Assembly (NCBI RefSeq): GCF_033807715.1
Contig: NC_084592.1
Span: 21,328,501 to 21,392,500, forward strand
Direction: 5' to 3'
DNA length: 64,000 nt
Origin: Cololabis saira
Taxonomy: Eukaryota > Chordata > Actinopteri > Beloniformes > Belonidae
Part shown: positions 1 through 64,000 of the stretch, in pieces
How positions within the stretch are numbered: position 1 is the stretch's first letter
How the letters are laid out: every line of letters starts with the position of its first letter
The notes under the pieces: model-generated
Told to the model about the DNA's origin: nothing
The model's input: the letters and a program-made list of their open reading frames with translations, nothing else
Databases searched by the model: none
Program-made: the position numbers and the translations under genes

Positions 1-80
1 GTGGTAATAGCCAGACTTTTTCCCAATTAATGTTTCCAACAAAAGAAGACCAGTAAGATAGTGAAGAAGGTGTACTGATC
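1..80 (-). mobile_element. L1-like LINE remnant, part 1 (beyond the inserted DNA transposon)
   Basis: Read on the - strand it gives 'SSFVGNINWEKVWLLP', a motif of the L1-type ORF2 C-terminal region ('W.KVW.LP'). This continues the ORF2 remnant at 1498-2455 after the intervening DNA transposon. Confidence 0.55.
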
Positions 81-1497
81 GGCCGGGTTTCCCAGATCAG
101 TTAAGTAGTTCTTAACAGCGAAAGACTTCTTTCAAACCTTCTTAAGGAGCCTGTGAAAGAAAATCGCGTTTCCCAGAGTCGCTCTTAGCTTAAGTATCTC
201 TTTCATTAAGAAGGAAATGAAAGATGCTTCTGACCCAGTCTTTACAACCATCTTAGTGAACAAAGACTCACAGATCCAGCCGCGTCAGGCAAAACAATAT
301 CACACCAAGCAATGAGATATTAAAACAATGCACCCCGCACAAATTTTGATCTATTTTATACTTTAGATTTATATTGTTTTGCATTTATTGGTGACAGCAA
401 AGGGGGAAAAAAAAGAAAAATAAGGAATAACAAGTGTGTTCCTGTATATGCTTTATGCTTTACGCACAAATAAAACGATCATCATGAATATCATTTATTT
501 GATAATTTGGCTGCTATACAGCATGTTCTCGCTGCAAATCAACCGCATCGCCGTGCGCGAAGCAGAACTGTTTTTATGAACGCATTCGTGCGTCAGCACT
601 TCAATCCCCTGGACGTGCTGTCGGACCGGGCTGTCAGGCAGCCGTGACACCTGCGCCGTGCCCGAGCCCGAGCGCACCTATGTGATGACAGGGAAGCAGC
701 AGCTGAAGAACGAGATCCTTTGATGAATCGTTCATTACAGTCTCAAATATAATCAATGGTGTCGGTTTATATTAAAGAATCTTTTTGCCCAGAAGAAAAA
801 AGAGCGAAGACAACGACCCATAACTATTTTCTTCTCTTGAAAAAACCCACCTGCCGACTCGCGCTGTATACAGCGCGAGTCGGGATGCCGCATCATTCAG
901 AAGAGGAGGAATACGTGCGAGGCGGGGATGATCTCTGCAATCTGAAGCCCTCTATAATTGTAAAAAGAATTTCACTTATCACGGGTTCTTTTTGGAACAT
1001 AACCCCTGCGAAAAACCAGGGATTGCTGTAATTCCACGTTGCGATTTGCGAAACTCGCCTTCTCTTGGCTCATGTTTTTGAACGCACACACACGCCCACC
1101 CCGTTTCCTCCCGGTTTCTGCGTGTGGGGAAAAAAAGCCTCACTGTAGCCAGAAATAACGGAGTAACGCACCGTTTGGATGAAAAAGGGTCATTGAATTA
1201 TATTTATCATCTTAATTTTTTATTATAACGCACAGGCAGCAGGGAATTAGTGCGTTAGGCAGCAGTGCTGCGTGTGAAAATGCGCTGATAGTGATCGGTG
1301 ATCGATTTGCCTGGCATCGATTCATTTGGTTTCAGAACCGGACAGCTGCTCCAAAGAGCGTCTGAAAGAGCGAAACTAAAGAACGGTGTTAAGAAGTCAT
1401 CTGGGAAACACCCGTATCTTAGGGTTCTCTCTTAGTTCAAACCTTCTTTGAACCTCTCTTAAATCCTTAAGAGAGGTTGGATCTGGGAAACCCGGCC
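81..1497. mobile_element. DNA transposon with inverted ends, inserted in an L1-like LINE
   Basis: Both ends show the same 18-bp inverted sequence GGCCGGGTTTCCCAGATC (81-98 and the complement at 1480-1497). Further 'tttcccag' copies lie just inside each end. Length 1417 bp. Flanks are ATC and ATA, so no clean target duplication. No transposase domain could be read, so it is probably non-autonomous. Superfamily not certain (Harbinger-like is a guess). Confidence 0.6.
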
Positions 1498-2455
1498 ATA
1501 TTGTTTTTGTTCTTAGTGTTCCAAGAAAAACAAATTTTTCCAACAGTAGTTTCAATTACATTCAGTAATACAGGGCAATTGTTATTTAGTTTGAGATCTT
1601 TAAAAAGTGAAATAACCCCCGAGGGGACAGCATCAAAAACAACAGAGAAGTCCTTGGGTGTAACAGGGATTCCATAATGTTGAATGAATTCAACATAATT
1701 ATAGAGATGCCCATGTTGATTAAACAATTGACTCAAAAGCAAAATATTATTAACTAACCACTGTTTGAGAAAAATAGACTTGTTTTTATATAGAATATAT
1801 CTATTGTTCCAGATAAAAAATGTGTGAGGCGAGAAATTATGTTTGTAGATTAGACACCAAGCCAGTAACATTTGCTTATGAAATGAAGAGTTTGAGAGGA
1901 ATTTTGTCCACATTGTAAGTGCAGAGCAATAGAAAGTTAAGACCACCAATTGCAGAGAAGATATAATGAGGAATGAAATTCCACAGGGAGGTTGGACATT
2001 TGAGGTAGTGTCTAATCCAATTAATTTTAAAGGTGTGGTTTAGTGTGGTGAAATCTAAAAAATTAAGACCACCTTTACTGTACTCATTCATTAAAACAGA
2101 TTTTTTCAAATAATGCGTACGGTTTTTCCAAACAAAATCAAATAATATTTTGTCTATCGTTTTACACACAGGATTATCTACACCTAAAGACAGTGCAGCA
2201 TAAATTAATCTAGATATTCCTTCAGCCTTTGAGAGAAGGATCCTGCCTTTTAAAGATAAATCACATAAAAGCCATAGATTAAACTTCTTTTTTGTTTTTT
2301 TCTATTATTGGATTGAAGTTATTAGAACATCTCTGGGACTCATTTTTTTCTATGCTGATACCCAAGTAGGTGACCGATTTTTTAATTTGAATATTGGAAA
2401 TTGAGTCAAGACAACAATCTTTTATAGCTAGTAATTCACATAACTTTTGGCTACT
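1498..2455 (-). mobile_element. L1-like LINE ORF2 C-terminal remnant, part 2
   Basis: The - strand keeps pieces such as 'IDKILFDFVWKNRTHYLKKS', 'GGLNFLDFTTLNHTFKINWI' and 'NLWLLCDLSLKGRILLSKAE'. These are typical of the region after reverse transcriptase in L1-clade ORF2. Frame breaks make it a pseudogene. It ends next to the prpf40a promoter. Confidence 0.75.
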
Positions 2456-2460
2456 CTACC

Positions 2461-2647
2461 CAGCTCTGCTCATGGAGCAGTGACGTCCCGTCCTCTGGAG
2501 ACTGCGCAGGATTGCGCATTTGTAACGCGGAGTGACGCTCTTGAACCCTGACCCTTGACCTCTGAGCGCCGGAGCGATTTGAGCCAATCGCGTGGCTCGT
2601 TGTTGCGAGGTGCTCGACGCTCTCGGAGAGTCTGACTGCTCGTCAAC
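2461..2647 (+). promoter_or_regulatory. prpf40a: prpf40a core promoter and 5' UTR, GC-rich, TATA-less
   Basis: A short CpG-containing stretch sits directly before the start codon. Visible motifs are TGACGT (CRE-like half) at 2481-2486, two TGCGCA/GCGC NRF1-like half sites at 2503-2518, and CCAAT at 2584-2588. No TATA box is visible. This fits a housekeeping splicing-factor promoter. The transcription start is not determinable here. An L1-like LINE remnant ends only a few bases upstream. Confidence 0.6.
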
Positions 2648-18463
<15,816 letters not shown>

Positions 18464-18860
18464 TGCCCACTGTTATTTCTGGTCCTTCAGTTCTCCAAGC
18501 ACGCATTCCCCGCAGGCCCACGTGACTCTGCGGTGGCTCCGGACTGAGAAAACACTGCTCACTGGCTTTTATGGGAATGTGCTCCACTGTCCTAACAATT
18601 ATTGAGTAATTTGATATCAGAACGCCTGATCACTTGGAAGATATCCAGCTGTTTGTTGGAAGCTTCAGTTCTTTTCTTTAGTTGGCTGTAGTTGTACGTT
18701 CTCCATTCGTCAGTTCTTTTTATTTCAATTACCGGTAAAGGCAAATCTAGTCATTTTGTCTTTACGAAAAAAAACTGAAAAATGTATTAATTGCTCTTCT
18801 TTTTTTAATAGACTGTAACCAGTTAGTTAGAAAGTAATAAAATATTGTTTCCATTAATTT
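18464..18860 (+). other. prpf40a: prpf40a 3' UTR (approximate)
   Basis: Short AT-rich stretch from the stop codon to just past the AATAAA at 18836-18841. The exact cleavage point cannot be read. Confidence 0.6.
18836..18841 (+). terminator. prpf40a: prpf40a poly(A) signal AATAAA
   Basis: The first canonical AATAAA after the stop, about 370 nt downstream, followed by T-rich sequence. No earlier AATAAA was seen. Confidence 0.7.
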
Positions 18861-19950
18861 CTTTTGATAAAGTGCCATCTTTTTCACTGCGTTTAGGAAT
18901 GTAATACACAAAGTAACATCAATTTTTTCACGTTAAATGTTGGATTGTTTTACAAAATCCTGAAATTACACAAAGAATTTGCAAGATTACCGTAGTCTTT
19001 TTTTTTTTTTTTTTTTCTTTTTTTTTTAAATGACAACTTAATGTTGTCTAGTGTGTCCCAACAGAAATCTTTTAAGCTGTAAGGAACTTTGAACGTGAGG
19101 TCGTGGCATGTTTGAGCCGATAGACCCGTTACCGGCGGTAACCGGTGAGGATCTGGAGGTCGTCTTCTTCTTCATGACCCAGAACTGGCAGCCACAATAA
19201 AAGCTGATCAAATTGAGATGTTGAAGCAGCTTCAATGCTTCCTGATTTATTTTGATATTGGACACTCCCTTGATCCCTCCCGCCCTTAAAACTGCATTCA
19301 GAACAAAGCACAACTGGTTATTTATCTGGCTTAATACTTTAAGGAGAGCTGCAATGGTGCCAATGCAATTCACCTGAATTTTCTATATCATCATATACTG
19401 TTAACGTGTGAAGCCTGCGAGACGGAAGACAAAACAGTCCCAACTACCTTATATATTTTAAAGCTCTCTTTCAATCTGATAATAGGAAGTACTTTTATCA
19501 GTAACTCATGAGAATCTGGGACCATTTCCTTTATCAAGTTGTACACAGCAGTGACATCTAGTGGCAAAGTTGCAGACTGCAACCAACTATGCCTCCACTT
19601 CCCCCACCTTGACAAAATACTTTTTTTTTAATTACAGAAACTGTTAACTTAAAAACAGGAAAATCCCGGTTTGTTAAACGAGGGCCGTGGTAGAAACATG
19701 GTGATGCTACATGACAAAACGATGGTGGACTTCTGTCTGCAGCAAATAAAATCCTTTAGAATATTGCACTGGAGCCTGAAGGAAGGCAAAATAAAAGTAA
19801 TTGCTTTTTCTAAAACCCTATTGTTTACCACTGACACTACACTTAACAGGAATCGGAAAGCCGAACATAATTAACTGCAGATATGAGCCAAAATGTTTCT
19901 AAAAGTCTGCAAATTTCACAACACGCAATTCAAGATTCAGTGTAAATAGT
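18861..19950. other. intergenic spacer between the two convergent genes
   Basis: About 1.1 kb, AT-rich, with a T-rich run near 18999-19027. I see no gene, RNA or full transposon. Short ORFs here show no family motif. Confidence 0.5.
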
Positions 19951-19956
19951 TTTATT
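19951..19956 (-). terminator. fmnl2: candidate distal fmnl2 poly(A) signal
   Basis: AATAAA on the - strand, about 1.66 kb after the 24b stop. Would give a UTR length usual for formins. Confidence 0.4.
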
Positions 19957-21619
19957 ATATTTGTTGAAAATCTCATGTCACCTAGTTATAAAAAGCTTGT
20001 TATTTTGAAGTGAGAACAGACTGTCAAGAATACACTTTTGATGAGGAAAACAAAAAAAAAAAAACATGCCAGTTTCATCCAGTTGAGACATGTTAATTAC
20101 AAACTGAAGGTGAGAGAAGCCGATGAAGCACGACGCGCTTCAGCGAAGGCAGGTGGGGGAGAGGAATTGCATCTGAGCATCACCTCATAATTTCAAAGGT
20201 TAGTGTAGTCCTCGGGTTAGAAATGTGAGGCGCTTGCGACGCCCACAAACGCGCGGTGACCCCTTGACCCCTGCACCCGACAGTTAAAACACTACTGTGG
20301 TTCTCTGGCTGCATTTGGCTTAATTAAATATACACAAATGAAGAAAAAGAACTATAAGTTAAAATAACATTCAGCTGTATAGCACAAGGCAATGAGAGCG
20401 TGTTTAAACAATATGTACAATATTAATCGTGGTAATGTGATTTAAGTAAAAAAAAAAAAAAAAGTTTGTAGCAAAATATCTGTACAAAGAAACCCTTTGT
20501 GTCATGTACTTTTGACAAATTTAATGACTTCCGACAAACATTACAAGAAAACATGAGCGAATGTACTTTTCAGTGGTTAAATACTATACATTATAATTAC
20601 AGTAAAGTGAGTAGAGGCGGTCGCCGGGATTATTACCAACCTGGAGACCACAGGTTACACACAACGCTCAGTCAGCTTCCAGTTTGTGTTGTTGCATCTC
20701 TCATGCAGTTTTAGTGCGTCATTTATGTAAAACAAACACAAAAAAAAAAAGAAGTCTTGTTCTCTACATTGTTTGTTCCCAAAAACCACAAACAGCTGTG
20801 CAGCTGCAATAAATACACGATTTTAAATGGAATAAGCAGACAGCCTTAATTATTCTTTTTTTGGAGGGGATTCAAAACTACAAATCCATCATTTCCATCT
20901 TTTCTGCCAGAGGCTTTTTTTTTTCTTTTCAAAGTACAAATATAGTTTTCCATTTGTTGTCTTGATCTTTTTTTTTCTTCTCGTCAGATCATCAGCCCTT
21001 TTAATTAGTTGAGAAACATCATGAGATGCAAATTAAAAAAAAAAAGAGGATGTTGTGCATACGATTATAAAAAGTAATAGACAAGAGCACCGGAAAGTAC
21101 CGAGCGTCAAACTCGCCTCTAAGACGTGAAATATTTGTAACAGCTAAAGGGAAGGCGTCCCGTACATTCTACTTTCCAGGGTGACGTCTTCTCACACGGC
21201 TTTTAAGGCCACCGCGTGTCCAGTTTTACAAATCTCGTCATTAAAGCCAGGTCAAGGTGTATTGCTTTAAATGTAGTTATTAAGAAAACAGTCATCAGAT
21301 AAACTAAAGACAACAGATTCACAAAAAAAACAACAAAGAATTTCACTTAAGTTCAGGCACTTGGCTCGTCTAAGGTGGTTCAACCTTTTAGACACATGAA
21401 AATTCAGTTCCACACATGTCCCAGTCCTTCATTGCAAAATCCTGCTTTTACAGCACAGACGTGGAGTATTGTGTCATCTTTATTTAATCACGAGGGCTGC
21501 TACGAATGATCGTCGTCCTCCGCTCTTCACCAGACTTGCTGTCATTCTGTCCTTTGACCTCTGACCTTCCTCCTCACGTACCCCCCCCCCCCACCCTGCA
21601 ACATGCACTCCTCCCCTCG
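19957..21619 (-). other. fmnl2: probable fmnl2 3' UTR after exon 24b
   Basis: AT-rich, no coding signal on either strand, no clear transposon. Two AATAAA signals lie on the - strand, at 21479-21484 (short UTR) and 19951-19956 (long UTR). Which is used cannot be told from sequence. Confidence 0.45.
21479..21484 (-). terminator. fmnl2: candidate proximal fmnl2 poly(A) signal
   Basis: AATAAA on the - strand about 140 nt after the 24b stop, overlapping an ATTAAA variant. Confidence 0.35.
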
Positions 21620-59821
<38,202 letters not shown>

Positions 59822-61126
59822 CTGTCAAAAGAAGAATAATAATAAAGAAAAACAATGGTGAGGACAGGAAATCTGAAGAGAGAGAGACAAGAATGAAACA
59901 GGAAAATGTTGTAGTTATAGGAATGACGATTACATTGAAAATGGCAGCTCCAAAGCTTTATACCTGATGTCAAGTCACATGACCGAACATGGTATCATGA
60001 GAAACAAGAATGGGAATCTTGCATGTCCCCAGAGAGCGTTAATGCCAAATCTCAACAGGTTGACACGCTTTTTGCGCACAATCATCCTCTTTTAATGATA
60101 ATAATCTTAGAATATGTTCAGTTTAAAGAAAATGATCAATTTCATATTCAGAACTTGCTTCAGCTGGGAAAACCTTCATGTGATTCCGCTTTTTCCATTC
60201 TGTATAAAAAACAACTTTAAAAATATGTTTATTTATTTATTTTTTTTTAAGGGAGACACACTCAATTACAAAAAGACTTCTGCCATATTGTCACCTGTGT
60301 GGTTGTGTACGTACAAAACGTAACCCAAGTTCAACCAGCAACAGGTTTTAGGTCACATCCTTACGCTCTGGATATAAATACAAGAGATTAGTGCAGGATT
60401 TGGATCAGTGTGTTGAGTGGGAAACTGCATTTGGATCTGGCTCAGAACCACAGCACAGCAGCGTGAATTAATCCACTTAGGAACCACAGCGTTTCATTGT
60501 ATGAGACATCTTCTTTTTTTCCTTTTCTTTTTTTTTTTACAATTTTGGACATGTATAAGACACATTCTTCAAGGCCCAATATGCCAATCTTTTAGTTCTT
60601 GTTTGCAAACACGGCCTTGAAATGAGACTGTTCAGGTTACAGGTTGCAGCATGTCGCAAAACAAGGCATTCAGTCAGACTTTACCATCATCTGCAGTAGT
60701 TGTTGTCTCACCGTATTCTGAAGTTCACGAGTTATCAAGATAAACCGTTGCGTCACACTTCAAATAAAAAGTTCATCTCCATTTTTAACATGTTGCAAGA
60801 AATTAAACTGATGGTCAGAAATCCTGCAACTATTACATAATCCCCCAGTCCTGAGTTCTGAACTAAGCCGAATCATTTTACATTTTATGGTCCTCGTTCA
60901 CCTTGATGGAAACAGCTGGATGGGACTATATTTCTATTTCATTCATATTTCTACCATTTACACCAATTTTTCTGTCATTTTCCACAATTCGCCTCTGATG
61001 TTTAATTTTCCAAACTGTTCATTTTGAGGGATCTTAGTTTTTCAATAGCTGACCAATTACATCTCTACAAACCGTTTTTTTTTTTTAAATATCGGTGTTT
61101 ACACCCTTAAAAAAAAAAAACAATAG

Positions 61127-61180
61127 GGGCACGGTGGCGCAGCCGTCTCACAGCAAGAAGATCCTGGGTTCAAATCGGGG
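61127..61180 (+). repeat. tRNA-like SINE fragment
   Basis: 'GGGGCACGGTGGCGCAG...CTGGGTTCAAATC' includes a B-box-like GGTTCAAATC. Only about 55 bp, between A-rich runs. Too degenerate to be a tRNA gene. Confidence 0.5.
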
Positions 61181-63191
61181 AATATATTTTAAAAAAAAAA
61201 TTGTTTTAAACATTTTTTTGTCAGATTTGATGCAAAAAGTTGGTATTCAAAGGCACCAAAATCACAAAATCTAAACTAAAACATGGCTTAGAGTTTAGAA
61301 ATAAAGAGGGAAAAAAATGGTGAGAATGGTAATTAACTAACTAACAAAATATAGTTAACTATCAGTTAACTTCAGCTGCTGCTTTAGGAAGCACCACTTC
61401 ACCAATCCAGTGAGGCCAGTGGGGGCTGAAATATGTCTGGTGCCCCTCCCATTCACACCTATTTCCACTGGTACAGAACATACCGAACCAATCAAAGCAA
61501 GGCAGGACTTCTGTGACCATGCATACTGGAGTGTTGAGAGAGCCACTCTTCAAAAACAACAGAGATGGCTGCAGCTTTGCTAGTGATGCCTTGGGTCAAC
61601 AAGTTTTTACAGCAAATCCATCAACAGGCCGTCACCGCTGCTCCTCCTCCACCTAACTTCATTTTAGATGTCCGTTATTGATACTAGTCTGGGTGTCGCT
61701 CTGCCCTCGTCCCACGCTTTATTGCTTCTGACAGGTTGGACACCTATCCAGAGGCAGTTTGTTCTGGGCCAGCTGGTACCGTCTACCAAATCCAGAGGAA
61801 CCGGACTAACCTTTGTATTCAAGAGGAAAAGAATTAGGAAAAGAATCTACCTGCTTGATGTGGCGGCTTGGGGCATGACGTGCTTAACGCAACTTTACAC
61901 ACTTGGTTCAACTCATGCATGTCCAGAAAGCGCGGCTTCACATGACTCTACGCAAACAAACTGTACCTACCAACTGTTGTAGAATACATTCTGTAAAAAA
62001 AAACAAAAACAAATGAAGATGCCCGCCTACTGTGCGTCAATACCGAGATGAAATCGATGACATCACGTCAATAACATGCATACCTCTCCGCCAACAGCAG
62101 TGATCTGTCACTACCCGGTATCCTTCACTGCTTAAAAATCTCATGTCAGCCTCCAAAATCACGCATTCATTCTCAGGTGCTGGATACTTCCTGTTGTGTT
62201 CAAACAAATGTGAGGACTCCAAATAGGTCACGAATATAGAAAGACGCAAACTAAATTATAAAAGAACACATCTGGATTTCAGGAGACTAAATAAAACAAA
62301 AGAATTATTCTAGTTTCTTTTGTTTAAATTCATCTGAGGATGAGAAAAATCTGTTCCAAGCAGATCAAAATGACAGATCTACAGTAAATTAATAAATGTA
62401 AGCTGGAAAGACATCATAGTGGAAGGATTTGGATTTCCTGTCTCTTTCTTTGGAGTTTAGATTCTTTAAACTCGTCTGCACATCAAGAGCACTGCCAACG
62501 TTTTAGAAATCGTAATAATCGCAGGAATTAATGTTTAATAGTCCAACCTCTGGTGGCATGTGGTTTTCAGAGGGGACGTACCTGCATACTCTCCATCTCT
62601 GTTGCCATAGTTACATTAAGGGAGAATCGCTGTAGCTATGACACAGATAGTATGCTACTCCCAGAGCTGCCTTGCTCTGTCATGGGTATAACGCTTGTTA
62701 TGAGGAGGAACAAGCAAAACAAAAGGAGGTATAAAAGTTCTGAGAGACTTCAGATTCGGTCATTGGTTGTTGAGGAAGATGCAGAAAAACAAGTAAAAGG
62801 TGAGATGAGAAACTGTACTTCCTCAGGTTAAAGGCGGATGAATATCGGGAAGCTGAGGAGTTAAATTACAGGGAAATTATCTGAAAGCTGCTTCTGTTAC
62901 GCTGAAAAAGGAACCAGCTATTTTCAGCAGTTTCACTCTGACGGTTGGGATGATATCCGACCGCTGGGCAGCAGCCCGACAGGCTCCCTTTGGCACAGTT
63001 CCCATTCAGGGTCAGTAGCCGTCAATACAGCTTGAGTAGGTGGTGGTCTTGATCTAGTCTTCGCCTTTCTCCGCTGCTCAAAGAGGCAGAAAAGCTCTGA
63101 AAGTCTCCAAATGTCGAGGTTGTGGGCTGAGTGGATCTCTTGGACCGCTGCTCGCTGCACAACATGCAGCCTCTGTCATTTCCTACACGCA

Positions 63192-63230
63192 GCACTGACA
63201 CCAGCAACAGGCTCTGGTTGGTTTCTTTAA
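63192..63230. repeat. 39-bp direct repeat, left copy
   Basis: GCACTGACACCAGCAACAGG and following 19 bp recur at 63950-63988 with 36 of 39 bases the same. Confidence 0.85.
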
Positions 63231-63238
63231 CTGGCTAA

Positions 63239-63717
63239 AGGCTGAAATATGCTTCTGCGTCACACCAATGCAGAGCACACGCCGCAGCCGTGACGCCGTG
63301 CTGAACCCTTCGGACTTCTCCGTCTCTCCATTTGGTCGCGGTGCAGTACCCCCCGCGGCCACTAGTTAGCAATCTTTTTCTGAATGGTTTATCCAACTTT
63401 TTCCGGTCACAGTAAATCAAAGAAATAAGGACAACTATTGTGCAAAAAACAAAAACAAAAAAAATCACACATAAACGAAGAAAAGAGCGCTGAAAGTTCA
63501 CTACTGATTCAAACCGTAAACCGGAAATGCGTTGCTTCCAAGTGAACCAATCACAGCCCTCTCGGTCTGCGTGTGGTCTGCGTCTCCTCGACGCGTAGTT
63601 ACAATTTTCGGGAGGTGCACGTCGGTGACGGCGCAGGTGACGGCGTGTCCTCTGCGTCGATCCAAACCACACGCCGTAGGCACAGCGCCATTTTGACGCA
63701 GAAGCATAATTCAGCCT
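63239..63717. mobile_element. Harbinger-like MITE, copy 2
   Basis: 479 bp, ends AGGCTGAAATATGCTTCTGC and the complement of AGGCTGAATTATGCTTCTGC. Exact TAA duplications at 63236-63238 and 63718-63720. Homologous along its length to 8504-8968, including 'ACCCTTCGGACTTCTCCGTC'. Confidence 0.8.
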
Positions 63718-63769
63718 TAACTGATGCGTGCTCCCGACTTTGCCACTTAACCCACTGGACAGGAGTCAG

Positions 63770-63950
63770 GGAGACTGGTCAAGATGGAGGGAGACTGGTC
63801 AGGGTGGAGGGAGACTGGTCAGGGTGGAGGGAGACGGGTCAGGGTGGAGGGAGACGGGTCAGGGTGGAGGGAGACTGGTCAGGGTGGAGGGAGACTGGTC
63901 AGGATGGAGGGAGACGAGTCAGGGTGGAGGGAGACGGGTCAGGGTGGAGG
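63770..63950. repeat. minisatellite, nine 20-bp units
   Basis: Unit GGAGACTGGTCAGGGTGGAG with few changes (T/G at position 7). Long open frames across it are repeat artefacts. Confidence 0.95.
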
Positions 63951-63988
63951 CACTGACGCCAGCAACAGGCCCGGGTTGGTTTCTTTAA
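63950..63988. repeat. 39-bp direct repeat, right copy
   Basis: Second copy of 63192-63230. It is followed at once by 'AAAGGGGACCTATT', the start of a common fish MITE, cut by the window end. Confidence 0.85.
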
Positions 63989-64000
63989 AGGGGACCTATT

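Noticed and set aside
1467..2169. Apparent 160-aa and 97-aa proteins on the - strand
   Set aside because: They are L1 ORF2 remnants in broken frames, not host genes.
61127..61180. Possible tRNA gene
   Set aside because: Only a B-box-like half is present; no foldable cloverleaf. A SINE fragment fits better.
63573..63988. 127-aa and 86-aa repetitive proteins (GDWSGWRE-like units)
   Set aside because: Frames through the 20-bp minisatellite and a MITE.

Overview
This window is vertebrate nuclear DNA, almost certainly from a teleost fish. The genes are split into many short exons with GT-AG introns. The introns carry CA/GT microsatellites and a teleost-style mix of transposons: Tc1, hAT, Tigger/pogo-like, Harbinger-like MITEs, L2/CR1 and L1 LINEs, and tRNA-derived SINEs. 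The species cannot be fixed from the sequence alone. There are no prokaryotic genes, CRISPR arrays or complete viral genomes.

Two genes fill the window, arranged tail to tail. On the + strand (2648-18463) is a complete prpf40a gene. It encodes a U1 snRNP-associated splicing factor with two WW domains, a series of FF domains and a basic RS/K-rich tail. I assembled 27 coding exons by hand; every splice phase closes and the model gives 879 aa. On the - strand (59821 down to 21620) is most of fmnl2, a Diaphanous-related formin. I assembled 23 shared coding exons plus two alternative terminal exons, giving about 1005 or 1011 aa inside the window. The first exons, encoding roughly the first 70 residues, lie beyond base 64000. 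The likely poly(A) sites of the two genes are about 1.1 kb apart.

Layout: 1-2455, an old L1-like LINE split by a DNA transposon. 2461-2650, compact prpf40a promoter and start. 2651-18860, prpf40a, with an L2 LINE (itself split by a MITE) in the intron after two microexons. 18861-21619, intergenic DNA and the probable fmnl2 3' UTR. 21620-27650, fmnl2 3' end, including both alternative C-terminal exons, a hAT element nested in a Tigger-like element, a SINE, a hairpin and a (CA)n run of about 296 bp directly at a splice donor. 27651-31783, FH2 exons, with a Tc1 element and a LINE fragment filling two introns. 31784-45399, FH1, coiled-coil and FH3 exons, with an L1 insertion, a MITE containing a Myb/SANT-like ORF, and two hAT elements with exact 8-bp target duplications. 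45400-64000, long introns with three N-terminal exons, a decayed Tc1 copy, a foldback element, a MITE and a minisatellite.

The two genes have a possible functional link. PRPF40A is also called FBP11 (formin-binding protein), named for WW domains that bind proline-rich formin sequence, and its neighbour here is a formin. The most interesting local signal is at the fmnl2 C-terminus. The exon carrying the first half of the autoinhibitory DAD helix has (GT)n at its acceptor and (CA)n at its weak donor. Skipping it would hit a stop at the second codon of either terminal exon, predicting a DAD-less formin.
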